DNA of 60,000 nt from Hydractinia symbiolongicarpus (lineage: Eukaryota; Cnidaria; Hydrozoa; Anthoathecata; Hydractiniidae): contig NC_079886.1 of assembly GCF_029227915.1 (NCBI RefSeq), positions 16,718,501-16,778,500 of the forward strand. The letters run 5' to 3'. The notes under the pieces are model-generated. The model was given only the letters and a program-made list of their open reading frames with translations, did not search any database and was not told where the DNA came from. A program made the position numbers and the translations under genes. Of this stretch, positions 34,401 through 46,884 are shown one piece after another (the first letter of the stretch is position 1; every line of letters starts with the position of its first letter).

Positions 34401-37400
34401 CGGTTTTACAGTATACCATTGTGGTTTACAAAAATCTTACTTGCGCCCAACTGTAGTCCATAGGAACCGTGGGCGGCCGAACTTCAGGCTTCGGAACAAT
34501 AGTTCCATCAGCCACCAGATTGTCAAAGATTTGTCTAAACAAGGTACATAATATGGTAAAAAATTGTTGTGATTCAGCGGTGAGAAAGCTTTAGAAAACA
34601 GAAACTTACTTAATTGTTATTCCGAGATCATCGAACGAACGAGGGACGTGTGCACCAGCTTCTTGCAAAGCCTTGATGAAACAAAAACATTCCAGATAAA
34701 AACACACAAAAAAGCATTGCTTGTCTAAGATCATCATCAAGTTAACATCAACTGATGCGATAATAAAGTTTAAGACGAACACATAAAAGTTACCTTATTT
34801 TTTGCAACTGCTGTCTCCATCTCACTGTTTGCACAGGCGTTAGCATGACCAAATTGGACCTTAAAAAATCAAAAAATGAGTGAAGAAATAGTTAAGATGA
34901 TAGCAACTACTTTAACTTGCTGAAACACTTAAGACACCTACTTCAGTAGACAACATTCCAGCGCAAGTTCCTATGCACCATGCTACAACAGGTTTTGTTA
35001 TTTGTCCTTTTTTGATCGCTTGACAGATTTCATACTCGTCCACACCACCGACCTGAAAATTAATATTAATATTCATAGTAATTTTCACAGCACGTTAACA
35101 CCTTGCATACTGTCCTCACAGTTTTCTCAAAAATCTCTAACTGTGCTAACAAAAAAACGCTAACAAAAAAAAATATGAGCTTTTTGCACTAAAGCCGAAA
35201 ATGCAGTTCACTAAAAACAAGCCTTTAAGATAAAAGGTGTATGGAGACGCTCTAGATGTGATAAAATCATGAAATAGCTATCCAGAGAAAATCCTTTCCC
35301 ATATCTTCAAGATCCCCTTAAAACATAGTAGATTTCATCATTTTAAATGTGTATACACAAAAAACGAACCTCCCCTAGCAACACCATCATTTTAATGTCA
35401 GGATTTGCTTGGTAGCGCATGAAGTGATCAATGAATACAGTCCCAGGGTATCTATCTCCACCAATTGCAATCCCTTCATTAACGCCATCAGTGTTGCGTG
35501 CAATAATGTTGTTTAACTCGTTTGACAAGCCTCCGGAGCGTGAAATGTATCCGACGCTAAACGTAATAGGAGGACATGTACTGTCAAAAAGTTTACATTT
35601 TTGTCTACTTACCTATAAGTTGCATTTCTACAAAGCTTTGAATTCTAGAAGACACGAAAACTTGCTATGTCAAAAGCAATGCTTCTTGCTTTATTACTGG
35701 CGTAAGGCGAGTGTCTTTCAAGGTGATTATTCAATTTTCGACTTTCTTTTAAGGAAAAATATTTTTCGGAGTAGATTCCCAGGTTTCCTGGTTCCATGAC
35801 TGCTAAACATTTTAATGTTTAGATAATTGACAAAAATCGTTAAATGAAAAAGAAATCGTCCTTTTGGCAACACGTAAAAAATCATAAGGTTGCTAGGACA
35901 TCAATTCACCTTCCTGGTCTGTAAAGTTTTGACGCAAGAATGTTATCTAACATGCCACCTGTGTTTCCGATCTTGAAACAACCTGGCTTAATGCCACCAA
36001 CCTAAACACAAGAAAAATAGTAGCCAGAGAAAGAGTTTCAAAAACAACACTTTAGAATCTATCAAAGGTTGCGTAGTTTACATACAGTAGCAGGTCCAAT
36101 GATGTTTACACCAAGTTCTTTAGCCTTCTTGTTGAGTTTTTGCGTCACTCTTTCAGGAATACCTTCAGCAATTATAGCAACTGTGCGGAACTACAAAGAA
36201 AATACTTTAAATTATCATAACTAAACGCATTGGCGTAGTTATGACCACATATAACATGAAAACCATAATGGCAGCCGACCTGTTTGTGTTGAATAGCATC
36301 AATGGTGGCATCATAAGCTGATCGCAATGAAGCGAAATTTACAAGCACGTCAACATCAGGAAATTTTTTAACAGCGTCTTCCATTTTGGAGTAAACTTAA
36401 AGCAATATTTCTTTAGGTTAAATAGTTGCATCATGTTTTCAAAAATTAAGAAAAATATTTTCCAAAAAGATACCTGGTATCATGATTTCTTTGTGACCGA
36501 AATAAAACTTTTGATTATGGTTCCCACTACAAAACAAAACAGAATAAATAAATGTATGAACTAAAAAGCTAGATTTTATTTTTGAAAACAAGTTTTTATT
36601 ATTTTTAAAGTAGCAAAGTTCTCAAAAGCAGTCTTAGCATAAAAAGTTCTAATCAGAAGCTAATCTTTGCTGGATGGCTTACATATTATCCCATCACACA
36701 GAAACTTGGCTCCACTTCTGCACCACGAATATTGTGCTGCACAAAGCCAAACATCACATAGTCAAGCTAACAAATACATTTTCAGGGATTTCACAAACAT
36801 GCATTCTCTCACTGTTTATGCATTAAAAAGAGAGCTTTCAAAGTAGACATACAGATAATATGCCTGTTATAATGAATGTATCATTTTTTTGAAGTTTTGT
36901 TTCACACATGTAAGAACCTTCATTATGTATTTTTAGGGAACTGCACAAACCTGAACGGATACACAATAGCTTTCACTGATGTTTCTTTCCTTGAACAAAC
37001 ATAATCAAAATCCAACATTCCCTAGAATAAAAACAGAGTTTAATATTTACATCTTTATATAGATGCTTTGATATAGTGATGTCACTGTGTCTGACGTTAC
37101 CTGGATAGCCCTCTGCTGCATTCCCCACACAATAGCTTTTGTTCTTTTCGAAAACAATTCTGTAGGTAGATGGGACTGACTGTCAACCATCACATAATCG
37201 CTGTCGTGTGTGGCAATTTTTCTGGCTGATTCTTGACTGGACGTTAATTCTGAACTATGCCTTCTTTTCGGAGTACCAGAACCAGATGTACTTTCCTTAA
37301 AAAATAAAAAAATTGCTCAGTTGTAATAAATAAGATTGAAACACTGACTATTTAAAAACAAGTAAAACTTTGTAAATACTGTGTAACAATCTATATTATA

Positions 37401-40400
37401 ATGCCTGTATACGTCTGTCTGTCTGTCTGTCACGCAAAGTGGTAGCTTAGCTGTGCAATAGCGAGAAGCACGCAATGCGGTATAAAAAGGATGGGCGAAC
37501 CTGTGGATTTTCCACGGGCTAACGACTAGTTTAAAATAATAACAAATATTCTAATTTTCTAGGCATCTTACAGCAACCTATGTTTAAGGTATTTAGCCAA
37601 AAATGTACTTAAAGTGTCTCACTTTCTATTTAAAGAAAATATATATGCAATGGTACATAGCAATGAAGGTCTCAGTGTGCTGATGTCAGCAGTAAAAATG
37701 TCTTAATGTACATAGTCATGTGATCTGTTGCCCATAGAAAGAAATTCAAAAATGGAAGAATTCTGCTTTATTTACTCTACGACCATACAGAAGACAGGTA
37801 TACATAAATGTTATATTACAAGACATATAGAATAAATACAAGAGATAAACCTTAAATAAATCTTAACCTAAAATAAATATCAAACTCTAGAGTTTTAAAA
37901 AAATTTGTAAGGTAGCTATTAACACGTTTTAAATGTTTCACTTTACTTCATAGGAAGTTTATACAGAAATTTTATACAGAATTCCTTACGGTTGTTCATA
38001 TGGGGAAAAAACCCAGCTGAATCATTTTCAGTTTAGCCCTTAATTACATATAATGCATATTATCTTTAAAATGTTGAGAATTAAAATATTTCCTGATAAT
38101 CTTGTAATTATTTAAACTCAGTAATAGTGTTTTTACACTTATCACACCATCACTAAATGAGACTGGTTATTACCAATACTAATTCTTTTCATTGGTTACA
38201 TATCGACAGATTATTATGTTACTTACATCGTGAGAATTGAAAAACATTTTGCTAGCTGCATCATTTGAATCACAAACAGATGCTTTCTCGGGTATTTCTC
38301 TTTTACCAAGAGCCATACCGACAATAGCAGTCATATGAGTTTCTGTTCCAAACACATGCATAGGGACTCCTAATGTTTCACCTAAAAACCAAAAATGTTC
38401 AATTACAATTTTACTTTTATAAGGAGGTAAAATAAACCATAAAAAAGAATTAGTAGTTACTTTGAACATGAAAAACGCTTCAGATAAAAGGCTAGAGCTA
38501 CATCAAGGTTAAAATTCAGAATAATAACAGTCAGCTGTAAAATCAAGTGCTTAGAATGTTACCTAGATCCCTCATGATGCGTAAACCTTCTTGGTAATTA
38601 GGACCACCTCTTCGCACAAAAATTTTAACTTGATGCTTGATTAATTCCTGCTGATACATCTGTAGAGCTTTAACAATACCCTAGAAATCATTAGAGAATG
38701 TTTTCAACACAAATATTTGAGTGGAGATGGCTAGAAATAGTTTATGACAATCCCACTTACTGCGAAAGTGGCTGATACATTTGTAAAGTTGGCAATGCCA
38801 CCTCCAATAATCAATATTTTTCCTAAAAATACATACATACATAAACACAACTAAAATATAAAGGGAATCAAAGAGAGAACTGAACTGAAAATATTATTAA
38901 GGTGGCAGTAACCCATTTTTAGCTGTCCAAACAGCTGAATTATTTACTTAGTGTTTTATTTATACCATTTTTTTGCCATTTCCTAAAAATATAGGCCTTA
39001 AAACATAATAAAATGATTTTAACTTTACACTAAAATTGCTGAGTCAGCAGAAATTTATATTTAAAAATGTATCATAAACAAGAAAAAAATCGGCTTCTAC
39101 AAGCTCCGCTTTTTTATAATCTCGTTATTTTTCATCAGCTTCTATTTTTAAATGAACCTTGGGTTAACCCTGCTAAAACGGTGTGCAGATTTTTTTTTGT
39201 TCATTCTTATTTTTTTAACAATAGCCTTTTGTTTTTTTCAAAAGATTTTTTGTTAGCATCCCCTGCTGCATCGAACGCTGTTAAAATATTCCGAATAAAA
39301 AGATTTCCGCACACCGTATCATGGCTGCATGGTTCACCAAACTTGTCTGAAAATTTTAAAGTAAAACAAAAATGCTATAAAAATTTGAAGCTTGTGCAGT
39401 GTAACATAATGAAGATCATCTTAAATTTCTACATAATGCGCCATCTTTGTTGTTATTAACGTTTCTCTTTAATAATTACGTCATTTCTTTCTGTGCAATT
39501 TCACAAGCGCGTAGACTTAAACTATATTCGGCAGAACTAATTAATTATTCATGAATTTTATTTTAAAGAGGAATTGTTGAGGCTGAATATTTTTGGTGAA
39601 AGATAATAGTATTGTAGCCATGTAATCGTGACAAGTGTGTTATAACAGAAAAAATATGGATATATAGTCGGAAAATAACTTTTCGTAACTAATTATGTAA
39701 AAAAAAAATCCGATTTTTAAAAGGGTTACTGCCACTTTAATTTAGAAAATTTAAAAAAAAGAAAAAACAAATATACCATCTGGGAATGGCTCCCCTTCGG
39801 TCATCAATTTTAAAATCGTCTTTGCATATTCAAAAGTTTGAGTTTCACTGGGTGCTCCTGAGTATTCACCATAGTTTGCCATTTCAGTGCTTCCACCAAG
39901 TTCAGCTATGGTATCACTACAAATAAATCATTATACTTAATGCTCACAAAATACATTTCTATGCCACAAAAGCAAATTAAAATCTTACCTGTATACAACA
40001 GATGCTCCCCCACCAGCAACCATGGTCCAAATTTTTCCTTTCTTATTTAGAACTGTTAATTTTAATGACGCACCGCTTTTTGCATCAAGGTCAGCAATAA
40101 ATGCTTCCTGTGGGAAGAAAAAGGGAAATGTTCTTTATAAATCAAACTGAAATTGCCTAAAATTCAATCATCCTAATAATTTTAAGTGACATGCTGAAAT
40201 ATCACAAAAACTGGATAAAAATCTTACATTTTTGTTTTACTAACCTCAGGGTAGGCTTCACGACCAAAGGGAGGTGGAAATGTTATTTTCCCCCACTGCC
40301 GACTGCACAAATATTCTGCCGTTTGATCAATTTTTGCAGCAAGATCAAGAACATAAATTCCATCTTCTTTTACAACAAGAGGATTTATTTCCAAATACGT

Positions 40401-42624
40401 AAAGTGAAGGTCAACATAAACTACAAATAAATTTTTGATAAAGCTTCCAATGCGTGTTTTGCTGCTGTCACAAACATTTTTCAGAAGTTCCGATTGAATA
40501 CGAGAAATTTCCAATTCCTTTCCTATGGGGATCGTTAACCGAAGCGCCTAAAAGCAAAATTAACAAGAACTAGAGAACATTTTTATAATATAATACTACA
40601 CTAAAACAAACACAAAATATTGTATCATTACACTATGTGTCGCACATAAATTTTTTCGCAAACTGCTGTATTAAGTGTTAGGTACACATTAATTATATCA
40701 AAGATCATAGCATTTTAAATAGATTTTTAAATTACACAGGGTAAAGTTACAATCCCATACTTTTCCATCAACATCGCCAATGTCCATTCCACCTTGGTGA
40801 TGAAATAATATGACATCCTCATCTCTTTGTGTGTAAATACATACGTACATCTCTTCATTCTGAATAACAGATAAAAGAATAATTTTTTAAACTTAATTTA
40901 TGATTAATGTTGGATTGCTGTTGTTACTTGACACTATACCTGTTCATGCTTAACAAAAGGTTCCACAATGAAATTCTTTAATTTGCCAGTAGTCTTCTCC
41001 ACCTAGTAAAAGAAAGCAAAATTTTTAAAGCTACGAATTCTCAAGTTAAATTGTTAAAAAAACAAGTAATTAAATACTTGAATTTCGTGACCACGTTTCA
41101 AATTTAACCAGTCCTTCACACCAGTCCAATCTGTGTTCACTTTCAGCAAACCCAGTTTACCCCGTCTCTTGATCAACTGATCAGGCTTTACAACCAACTT
41201 CTAAAGTAAATATTTACCATGAAAATGTTAGCCACTAATCATATAAAAGATACTAATCATATAAAATATATTTTCGAGAAGTCTGCACAAAGTTATGTTG
41301 ACAGAAATAATCAAAAATAATTTTTAAGTGACTCATCAATGTTGTGAGGAGTAGTTGTAACAGGACAAAAGATTTTATTTTTGTCTAATATCATCACATC
41401 AAATTTTTTCATAAATAAATTATGAAAGAAGGCATTTGGAAATATTGTCATCAGAACGACTTAGGGAGCACTTAAAGATTACATTCACCCTAGGCATAAG
41501 AACAGGGTTCATACGAAAGCAAACAAAAACAACAGAGAGAGAGTGAGAGAGAGCTTAGTAAGTTATTTCAAAGAGATAAATTTTACACACTGCAGTTTTT
41601 TAATGGTTAAGTGGTCTAAGTTTAATGCATGAGAACTGAGGTTTGAGTCCATTAGCTGACCTTTACTATTAATTTTTTTATAATATTCTATTCCCTAATT
41701 AATTACTATTTTTTCACTTAGTAAATATAAGAAAGTAGATATTAGTCAGATACTCAACTTTGTTTACATTTTACACTTTTTCCTTTACTACAAAATTCTT
41801 TTTTCTTGCTATACTTAGTTATTAACTACTTTCATAGTATTCGCTCTATGTTTATTCAATAATCATTTGTTTTATCCTTGCCAAACACTTTACACATATT
41901 TCACCTAAAAATAATATTTTGTTTGCTAGTGGGTACACTGTACCCACTAGCAAACCAAGTACCTCCTATAATTAAAAATCCTAATAATTGATGCTCAAAA
42001 AAATAAAAATAAATTACAGAGTGCACTTTTACAACATAATACACAATTTAATCCTATAACTATCAAATGTGAAAAGGTTGCCTCTCTATTTTTACAGAAT
42101 CAAATCTGCTCATGATATTGTGTTCAGATTTTTAACATCGCAAAGATTGCAATAGTGTCATGAATTGTGGGTATTGTACATGATATATGTGAGCATAATG
42201 TTACATGTCACAAAGCCAGTAAAATATCCTGGCAAACAACAATAAATTTCCTAAAAACAACAAATATATACAACAGCTAAACAAACTGGTCTTAAATAAT
42301 ACAAAATTGTAAAAACAAAATTTTTTTTTAACCATTTCTACTATAATATCATTGTACCATTTAGTACCCTCAATAGTTAGAGACAATGTCAGTGTTAAGA
42401 AATGGTGTAAAAAAATAAAGCAAGCAACATCAGTTTTAAAGGTTATGTAGCATGCTTACAACAATACAAGACCTTACCTCTTCTTTAGGCCAATCCACTG
42501 ATATTTCGTCCAAATTATCATGCTCAGAGATGTTGATGAATGATGGACTCTTGAAGGAATCGTCCTTGAGATGTAACTTCAATAAACGCTTTCCATCTCC
42601 CTCGAAAATTGCTTTAGATGACAT
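31463..42624 (-). CDS. ACLY: ATP-citrate synthase (ATP-citrate lyase)
   Basis: Cytosolic enzyme making acetyl-CoA and oxaloacetate from citrate, CoA and ATP. Exons in order: 42478-42624, 41078-41200, 40940-41002, 40761-40859, 40245-40547, 39989-40107, 39777-39916, 38761-38822, 38563-38680, 38227-38381, 37101-37295, 36951-37021, 36474-36526, 36280-36395, 36086-36190, 35910-36001, 35370-35556, 34942-35052, 34794-34859, 34610-34671, 34441-34534, 34129-34233, 33810-33859, 33655-33719, 33317-33402, 33082-33225, 32874-32987, 32296-32378, 31872-31948, 31463-31572. They join to 1104 residues (human 1101) with every phase closing. Landmarks: ATP-grasp ([20 protein letters not shown]), citrate/CoA-ligase region ([29 protein letters not shown]), phosphohistidine in [10 protein letters not shown] (His about 758), and the citrate-synthase-like C-terminus ([34 protein letters not shown]). 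The ATG exon opens at 42640 after an AG acceptor, so an upstream non-coding exon exists. Confidence 0.96.
33485..33585 (+). mobile_element. Helitron-like remnant in ACLY intron
   Basis: Related to the units at 3615-3946: it contains AAGAAAAACGTCGTGCTACAG and ends with a partly degraded hairpin (CCTGTGGATTTTTCACGGG). Then comes TTAACAA and CTAG at 33582-33585, followed by T. The left end is not clearly TC-initiated. It is inverted relative to the ACLY gene. Confidence 0.55.
37390..37529 (+). mobile_element. Complete 140-bp Helitron-like element
   Basis: It begins TCTATATTATAATGCC, with A immediately before, followed by a GTCT repeat tract. It ends with a hairpin (CCTGTGGATTTTCCACGGG), seven bases and CTAG (37526-37529), with T immediately after. 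The TC start, 3' hairpin, CTAG end and A|T insertion site with no target duplication are the defining marks of Helitrons. With 140 bp it must be non-autonomous. It lies in ACLY intron 37296-38226, antisense to the gene. Confidence 0.75.
38901..39736. mobile_element. TTAA-flanked DNA transposon relic, 836 bp
   Basis: Flanked on both sides by TTAA (38897-38900 and 39737-39740), with 14-bp terminal inverted repeats: GGTGGCAGTAACCC on the left and GGGTTACTGCCACT on the right (13 of 14 match). The interior has a second inverted pair (CGGTGTGC/GCACACCG). It has no credible transposase; a 130-codon frame at 39067-39459 is AT-driven. The TTAA duplication suggests piggyBac-type insertion, although the termini do not start CCC. 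It lies in ACLY intron 38823-39776. Confidence 0.75.
41201..42477 (-). other. First coding intron of ACLY
   Basis: This 1.3-kb AT-rich intron lies between the start-codon exon and the second coding exon. It contains simple repeats such as GAGAGAGA near 41540. A short palindrome, GTGGGTACACTGTACCCAC, lies at about 41930-41948. I see no other gene. Confidence 0.5.
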
Positions 42625-42640
42625 TGTTGGGTATATTTAA

Positions 42641-44984
42641 CTAAAATGGTGTATAAATATAGGACATTAGAATTATGGAGAAAGCTTGTAATTCGCATTA
42701 ATTTAATACTTTTTGTAAGACAGTTGAGCTAAATCGCATTAATTAAATTTTTTAGGCACTTGAATTAATTTTCTTTGTGTGAATTTCGTGTTTGTTAATT
42801 TTGTGACTAGTTAATTTCCTGAAATAAGGTTAGTAAGTACAAGATTAGATTAAAAAATAAACCATGCTAGGGTTTGAATTAGGAATATAAATTCAGTTCA
42901 CAAAAATATACAGACTGACGGTATAGAAGAAAACCTTCTTGCAGCTGTGAACTTGACATTTAGGTCACTGTTAATGCTTATTTTGTTGCAACTATCATAG
43001 GAATTAAGTGATACAACGATTGATGTAAAAATTATCCTAAATTTGAAAAGTGAAAAATATTTGTATATATTGCCTTGTAGATCTCACTAATGTGAAACAG
43101 AAAATAATGTATTAATATACACAGAGGTCCCATCATAAAGGTTATAAAATATTTTAAAAATTAAAAAAAAATATTCCACACATGAAAAATTCAGCATTCT
43201 TTCCAAAACAAAATTCCTGGAAAATTAAAGCTAAATAAAATGTTACAAAAACTAACAAAATATCAACGTTTAACTATTTAACTATATATATGCTTATGAA
43301 AAGTTATGAAAAAAGTGGGGGGAGGGGGGTGAATAGGGTTAAAAGAAACCTGAGGTATAAAATGACGTTGGGTTTATATTACAGGGCTTAAAAAATTGGT
43401 AACAAGTCTTTTTATTTTTTTTAAAAAGATTTTTTCGTTCTCAAGATATTCACATGTAAAGAATTTCAGATTTAATTATTTTGCATAAATTATGATGTCA
43501 TCATATTTAAGTAATAGCAAATTTTGACATTTTCTGTCATCATTAATTTTAGACCTGTTAAGGTATGTGTGATCTTTATCAATGTATAGATATTATAAAG
43601 CTGAACTGATTAACAAATTTTTTTTGACAAAATGACACTTTTTTGTTTGCTTATCCCAGGCCTCTTAATTTCTATAAAATAAAATAATTATGAAATTATT
43701 TTTTATATGAAGCCATAAATATACATAATTGTTTTTTACTGAAAAGTTCGAAACACCTATGTTATATTTTGTTATCAAGTAATATTTCCCAGCACCACCA
43801 TAGTAATGAATTTTAATGAATATAACAGTGTCTTTAAGTTATATTTATAAACTTTTCTAAAATATGATAAACTATTATACTTCAAGTTTTCTGATATTTT
43901 TGCACATTTATTGGTCTTATTCACACATTGGAAGCGATATTATTTTAATCTTACACATCTGAGTTATTCAGCATGTCCAAATATGTTGAAAGAACAATTG
44001 TGCCAACTTTCAGATCATTTGATTTGATAAATGTATATAATCCACAGTTGCTTCACTTCAATAAACAACTGACGCTTTAAACTGCTCAAATTAAACTCAC
44101 AATAACTGTCTTATATAATAACATCACTTGGAAATTTATAACATCCTATAACCAATTTTATTTATTTTAAATTTGTCAAATTTAATTATATATTACACAC
44201 AGTATTTCAAAAAAAATGTTAAAAGATATAAACAGCCCTATGACTCACAAAATTCGATAACCTACAGTTTCTCAAAATACTTGATTAAGCACATTATATC
44301 ATCGATACTTAATAAATTTTTAGACAGTAACTAAGTCAACCCACATTTATAAAAAAAGCCTTAAATGGTGAAACTATTCTTTATGTCACAAATTTTTGAA
44401 CACGATTACAACAAAAATTAACATAGAATTGGTATAGAGTCATATATTTATACAGGGAACAATTATTATTGTTTGGTCCAATATGGTGCTGAATTTTTCT
44501 GTTACTATACTATTTTGATCCTAACTTAGTTGAGGATTTTCAAATTTTTTTTAGGAAATTTTTGTAGGCCTTGCTACTGAGAATGGAGTGTTCTATATCC
44601 AACTTGCCCCTCCGCTATAAAAATTAATGATGGTATCCTATCCTAAAATAACATATTGTGGCTGATGTTTATATCTTGAAAAATATCAAATGCCAAAAAA
44701 AACATTGTGCTTTATTCCCAGCACAATTTGATTCTTTTAGCCTTAGATAAGTTTTATGTGCAGTAGAACTAAAGTATTGCATACACCAATCCAAAGTTTC
44801 AGATAACGATTGTTTAAATATTTTTTTGTTACAATGCTCTTAAGGAATAATAAAAAGGAAGTAAACTGTTATGAATTAAGAATGCTTTGACCATGAAGAA
44901 AAGTGAAATAGGTTTTTTGAAATATTTTGAAAAAAAAAGTTACAAATGCTTAAGATATGTTTTAAGTAGGGTTATTGGCAATAA
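42641..44984. other. Region upstream of ACLY, no gene seen
   Basis: AT-rich and without recognisable exons. It must include the ACLY promoter and a non-coding first exon, but I cannot point to either. It contains the inverted-repeat element at 43343-43664, abutted by another repeat end at 43331-43342. Confidence 0.45.
43343..43664. mobile_element. TTAA-flanked element, inverted copy of 18145-18462
   Basis: Begins after TTAA at 43339-43342 with a CTGAGGTATAAAATGACG segment. Its body runs as the reverse complement of 18145-18462, for example ACCTGTTAAGGTATGTGTGA and CAAAATGACAC. The right end is shortened and stops near a TTAA at 43665-43668. Scattered substitutions and indels point to independent, old insertions of one family. 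Confidence 0.6.
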
Positions 44985-45328
44985 CTATAGGTAAATGTGC
45001 ATATTTTACATGGCTAGCCTCACAAATATCGAGGGATTGCCCTGTCTATTAGTTCCAGGAGGGGCCATGGCTTAGATGGAGAGTCCTAGAGTATTTAAAG
45101 CTCATTTTGAGCTACACAGACTCAATTAGAGTTTGCGCTCTATTAGACAACTCCCAGCAACATCCAACAGCCCACAGTGTGCCATCTCCCCAATTTCCCT
45201 CACATGGCTTGGGTTAACCCAGGGCTATGGTAACATTCACTAGGCCATGTTGAATCGCCGTCAAGAGGAATCGAACCCGGTCTCCCGCACAGAGTAGGAG
45301 AGCTATAACCACTACTCTATGATGCCAT
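44985..45328 (-). repeat. tRNA-derived SINE, copy 3 (inverted)
   Basis: Reverse-complement copy of the SINE at 17249 and 46531. Box B appears as GGAATCGAACC near 45270. The head at the right end is GATGCC instead of GGTGCC/GGCGCC. The left end shares GCATATTTTACATGGCTAGC with the 3' end of copy 2. It lies about 1.2 kb from copy 2 in the opposite orientation. Confidence 0.82.
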
Positions 45329-46530
45329 GTTTACTAAACACTAAATTTTATAAAACACTATATACTAAATTTTCATAATGTCTATAGTCATCAAAGTCAC
45401 TCTGTTTACTTCTTTTTTTTAATACAGAAAATGAGCCAACAACTTAAACTGTCTTCTCTTCTGTAAAAACACTTCCCTTCCATGAACTTAAAAAAATCCC
45501 AGACCCAATTCAATCCCAAATATTGATTGTGCTGGATTTTATAACTCGCGTTTTTGAATAAATGACCACCCTCGTCCCGAGGAAATTTGCCTTTTCATAA
45601 TATAAAGAGATGATGGCGAAAATTTCTAAGGAGAAGGGTGAATAAATAACATCTCTTAGCCATAAAAAAGATCAAGTGTTCTCAGTAATTAGTAAATCTC
45701 AAAAAAATTTATGTGTAGTGGACCATATAACTTTATATAACAATATATTGTGGTATTCCATTTGAGGGATTTCTTTTTTATTCAATACACACTTTTTATC
45801 CTTATAAAAATAAATTGCTGGTCATTATTCTTATTTTTCTATTGGTCTGGGTTTAGGTTAAAAACAAAAACCTTTGTTTTTAACCTAAAATCCTAATGCT
45901 GATTAGAAAGGAAAAGCATGTGATTTGCTTGGTGGACACTACCATCATGATTTTGAGGAGTCTGGACAGCCATTTATTTTGCCATTTATTGTCTGTTGAT
46001 AAACAAAATTACTTCTGCTAATGATTTGAATTGATTCGTGATATTTTTTTATTCATGCACATGCATCAAGACCTGCTACAATAAGCTGTTGGTAAATAAA
46101 ACATGTGTTAGCCAAGTATAATTCTTGCGAAAAGCAAATAAAAATATACAGACCATGGGTGTAGAATTGCAGACCAGATTGTAAATTTGGTTGCAAAGAG
46201 AAAGTTTGGGGCCACACACAGAGAAGTGTTAAGTGCAGAAGAGAATGGCCAACATGCAGAAGATAAGTGTAAGAATAGAGAAGAGAACTGTTTGGATCAT
46301 AGAAGAGAAGAATTTTTAATTTGGAAGAAAAGTGAGCCATTTTAGGGGCTTGTGATCGTGCAGTATTGTTCCTTATGATTTTATGATATAATGATGTTAA
46401 ACTTGATAAGACCAAGGCAAATTACATAACAGTTTCTTGTGTCCTAGCCAGTCATATTCAAAAACAGATGCTGGAAAATTTCACTATTCAACAAAAAATT
46501 CTACTATCAGGTACGAATTATACATGCCTT
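45329..46530. other. Spacer between two inverted SINE copies
   Basis: AT-rich. The part at 46190-46330 is purine-rich (AGAGAAGAG-type). A minus-strand frame of 120 codons at 46053-46415 has no recognisable domain and looks like chance. Confidence 0.45.
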
Positions 46531-46884
46531 GTGGCGCCGTAGATTAGTGGTTATAGCTCTCGTACTCTGTGCGGGCGACCGGGGTTCGATTCCTCTTGAC
46601 GGCGATTCAACATGGGCGAGTGAATGTTACCATAGCCCCGGGTTAACCCAAGCCATGTGAGGGAAATTGGGGAGATGGCACACTATGTGGGCCGTTGGAT
46701 GTTGCCGGGAGTTGTCTAGTAGAGCGCGGGTCCTAATTGGGTCTGCGTAGCTCAAAATGAGCATTAAATACTCTAGGACTCTCCATCTAAGCCATGGCCC
46801 CTCCTGGAAATAATAGACAGGGTATATCCCTCGATATTTGTGAGGCTAGCCATGTAAAATATGCACATCTATCTATCTCTATCC
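46531..46884 (+). repeat. tRNA-derived SINE, copy 2
   Basis: It starts GTGGCGCCGTAGATTAGTGG. Box B, GGTTCGATTCC, is at 46583-46593. The body matches copies 1 and 3, and the 3' end carries a short TATC repeat tail (ATCTATCTATCTCTATCC). This is the most complete copy in the window. Confidence 0.85.

Noticed and set aside
39067-39459. 130-codon frame as a transposase fragment
   Set aside because: It has no catalytic motif, its composition is biased by AT-rich runs, and it lies inside a non-autonomous inverted-repeat element.
46053-46415. 120-codon minus-strand frame
   Set aside because: Driven by a purine-rich stretch on the plus strand; no domain.
46541-46612. Functional tRNA gene in the second SINE copy
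   Set aside because: Same reasoning: identical SINE body and a TATC-type tail.
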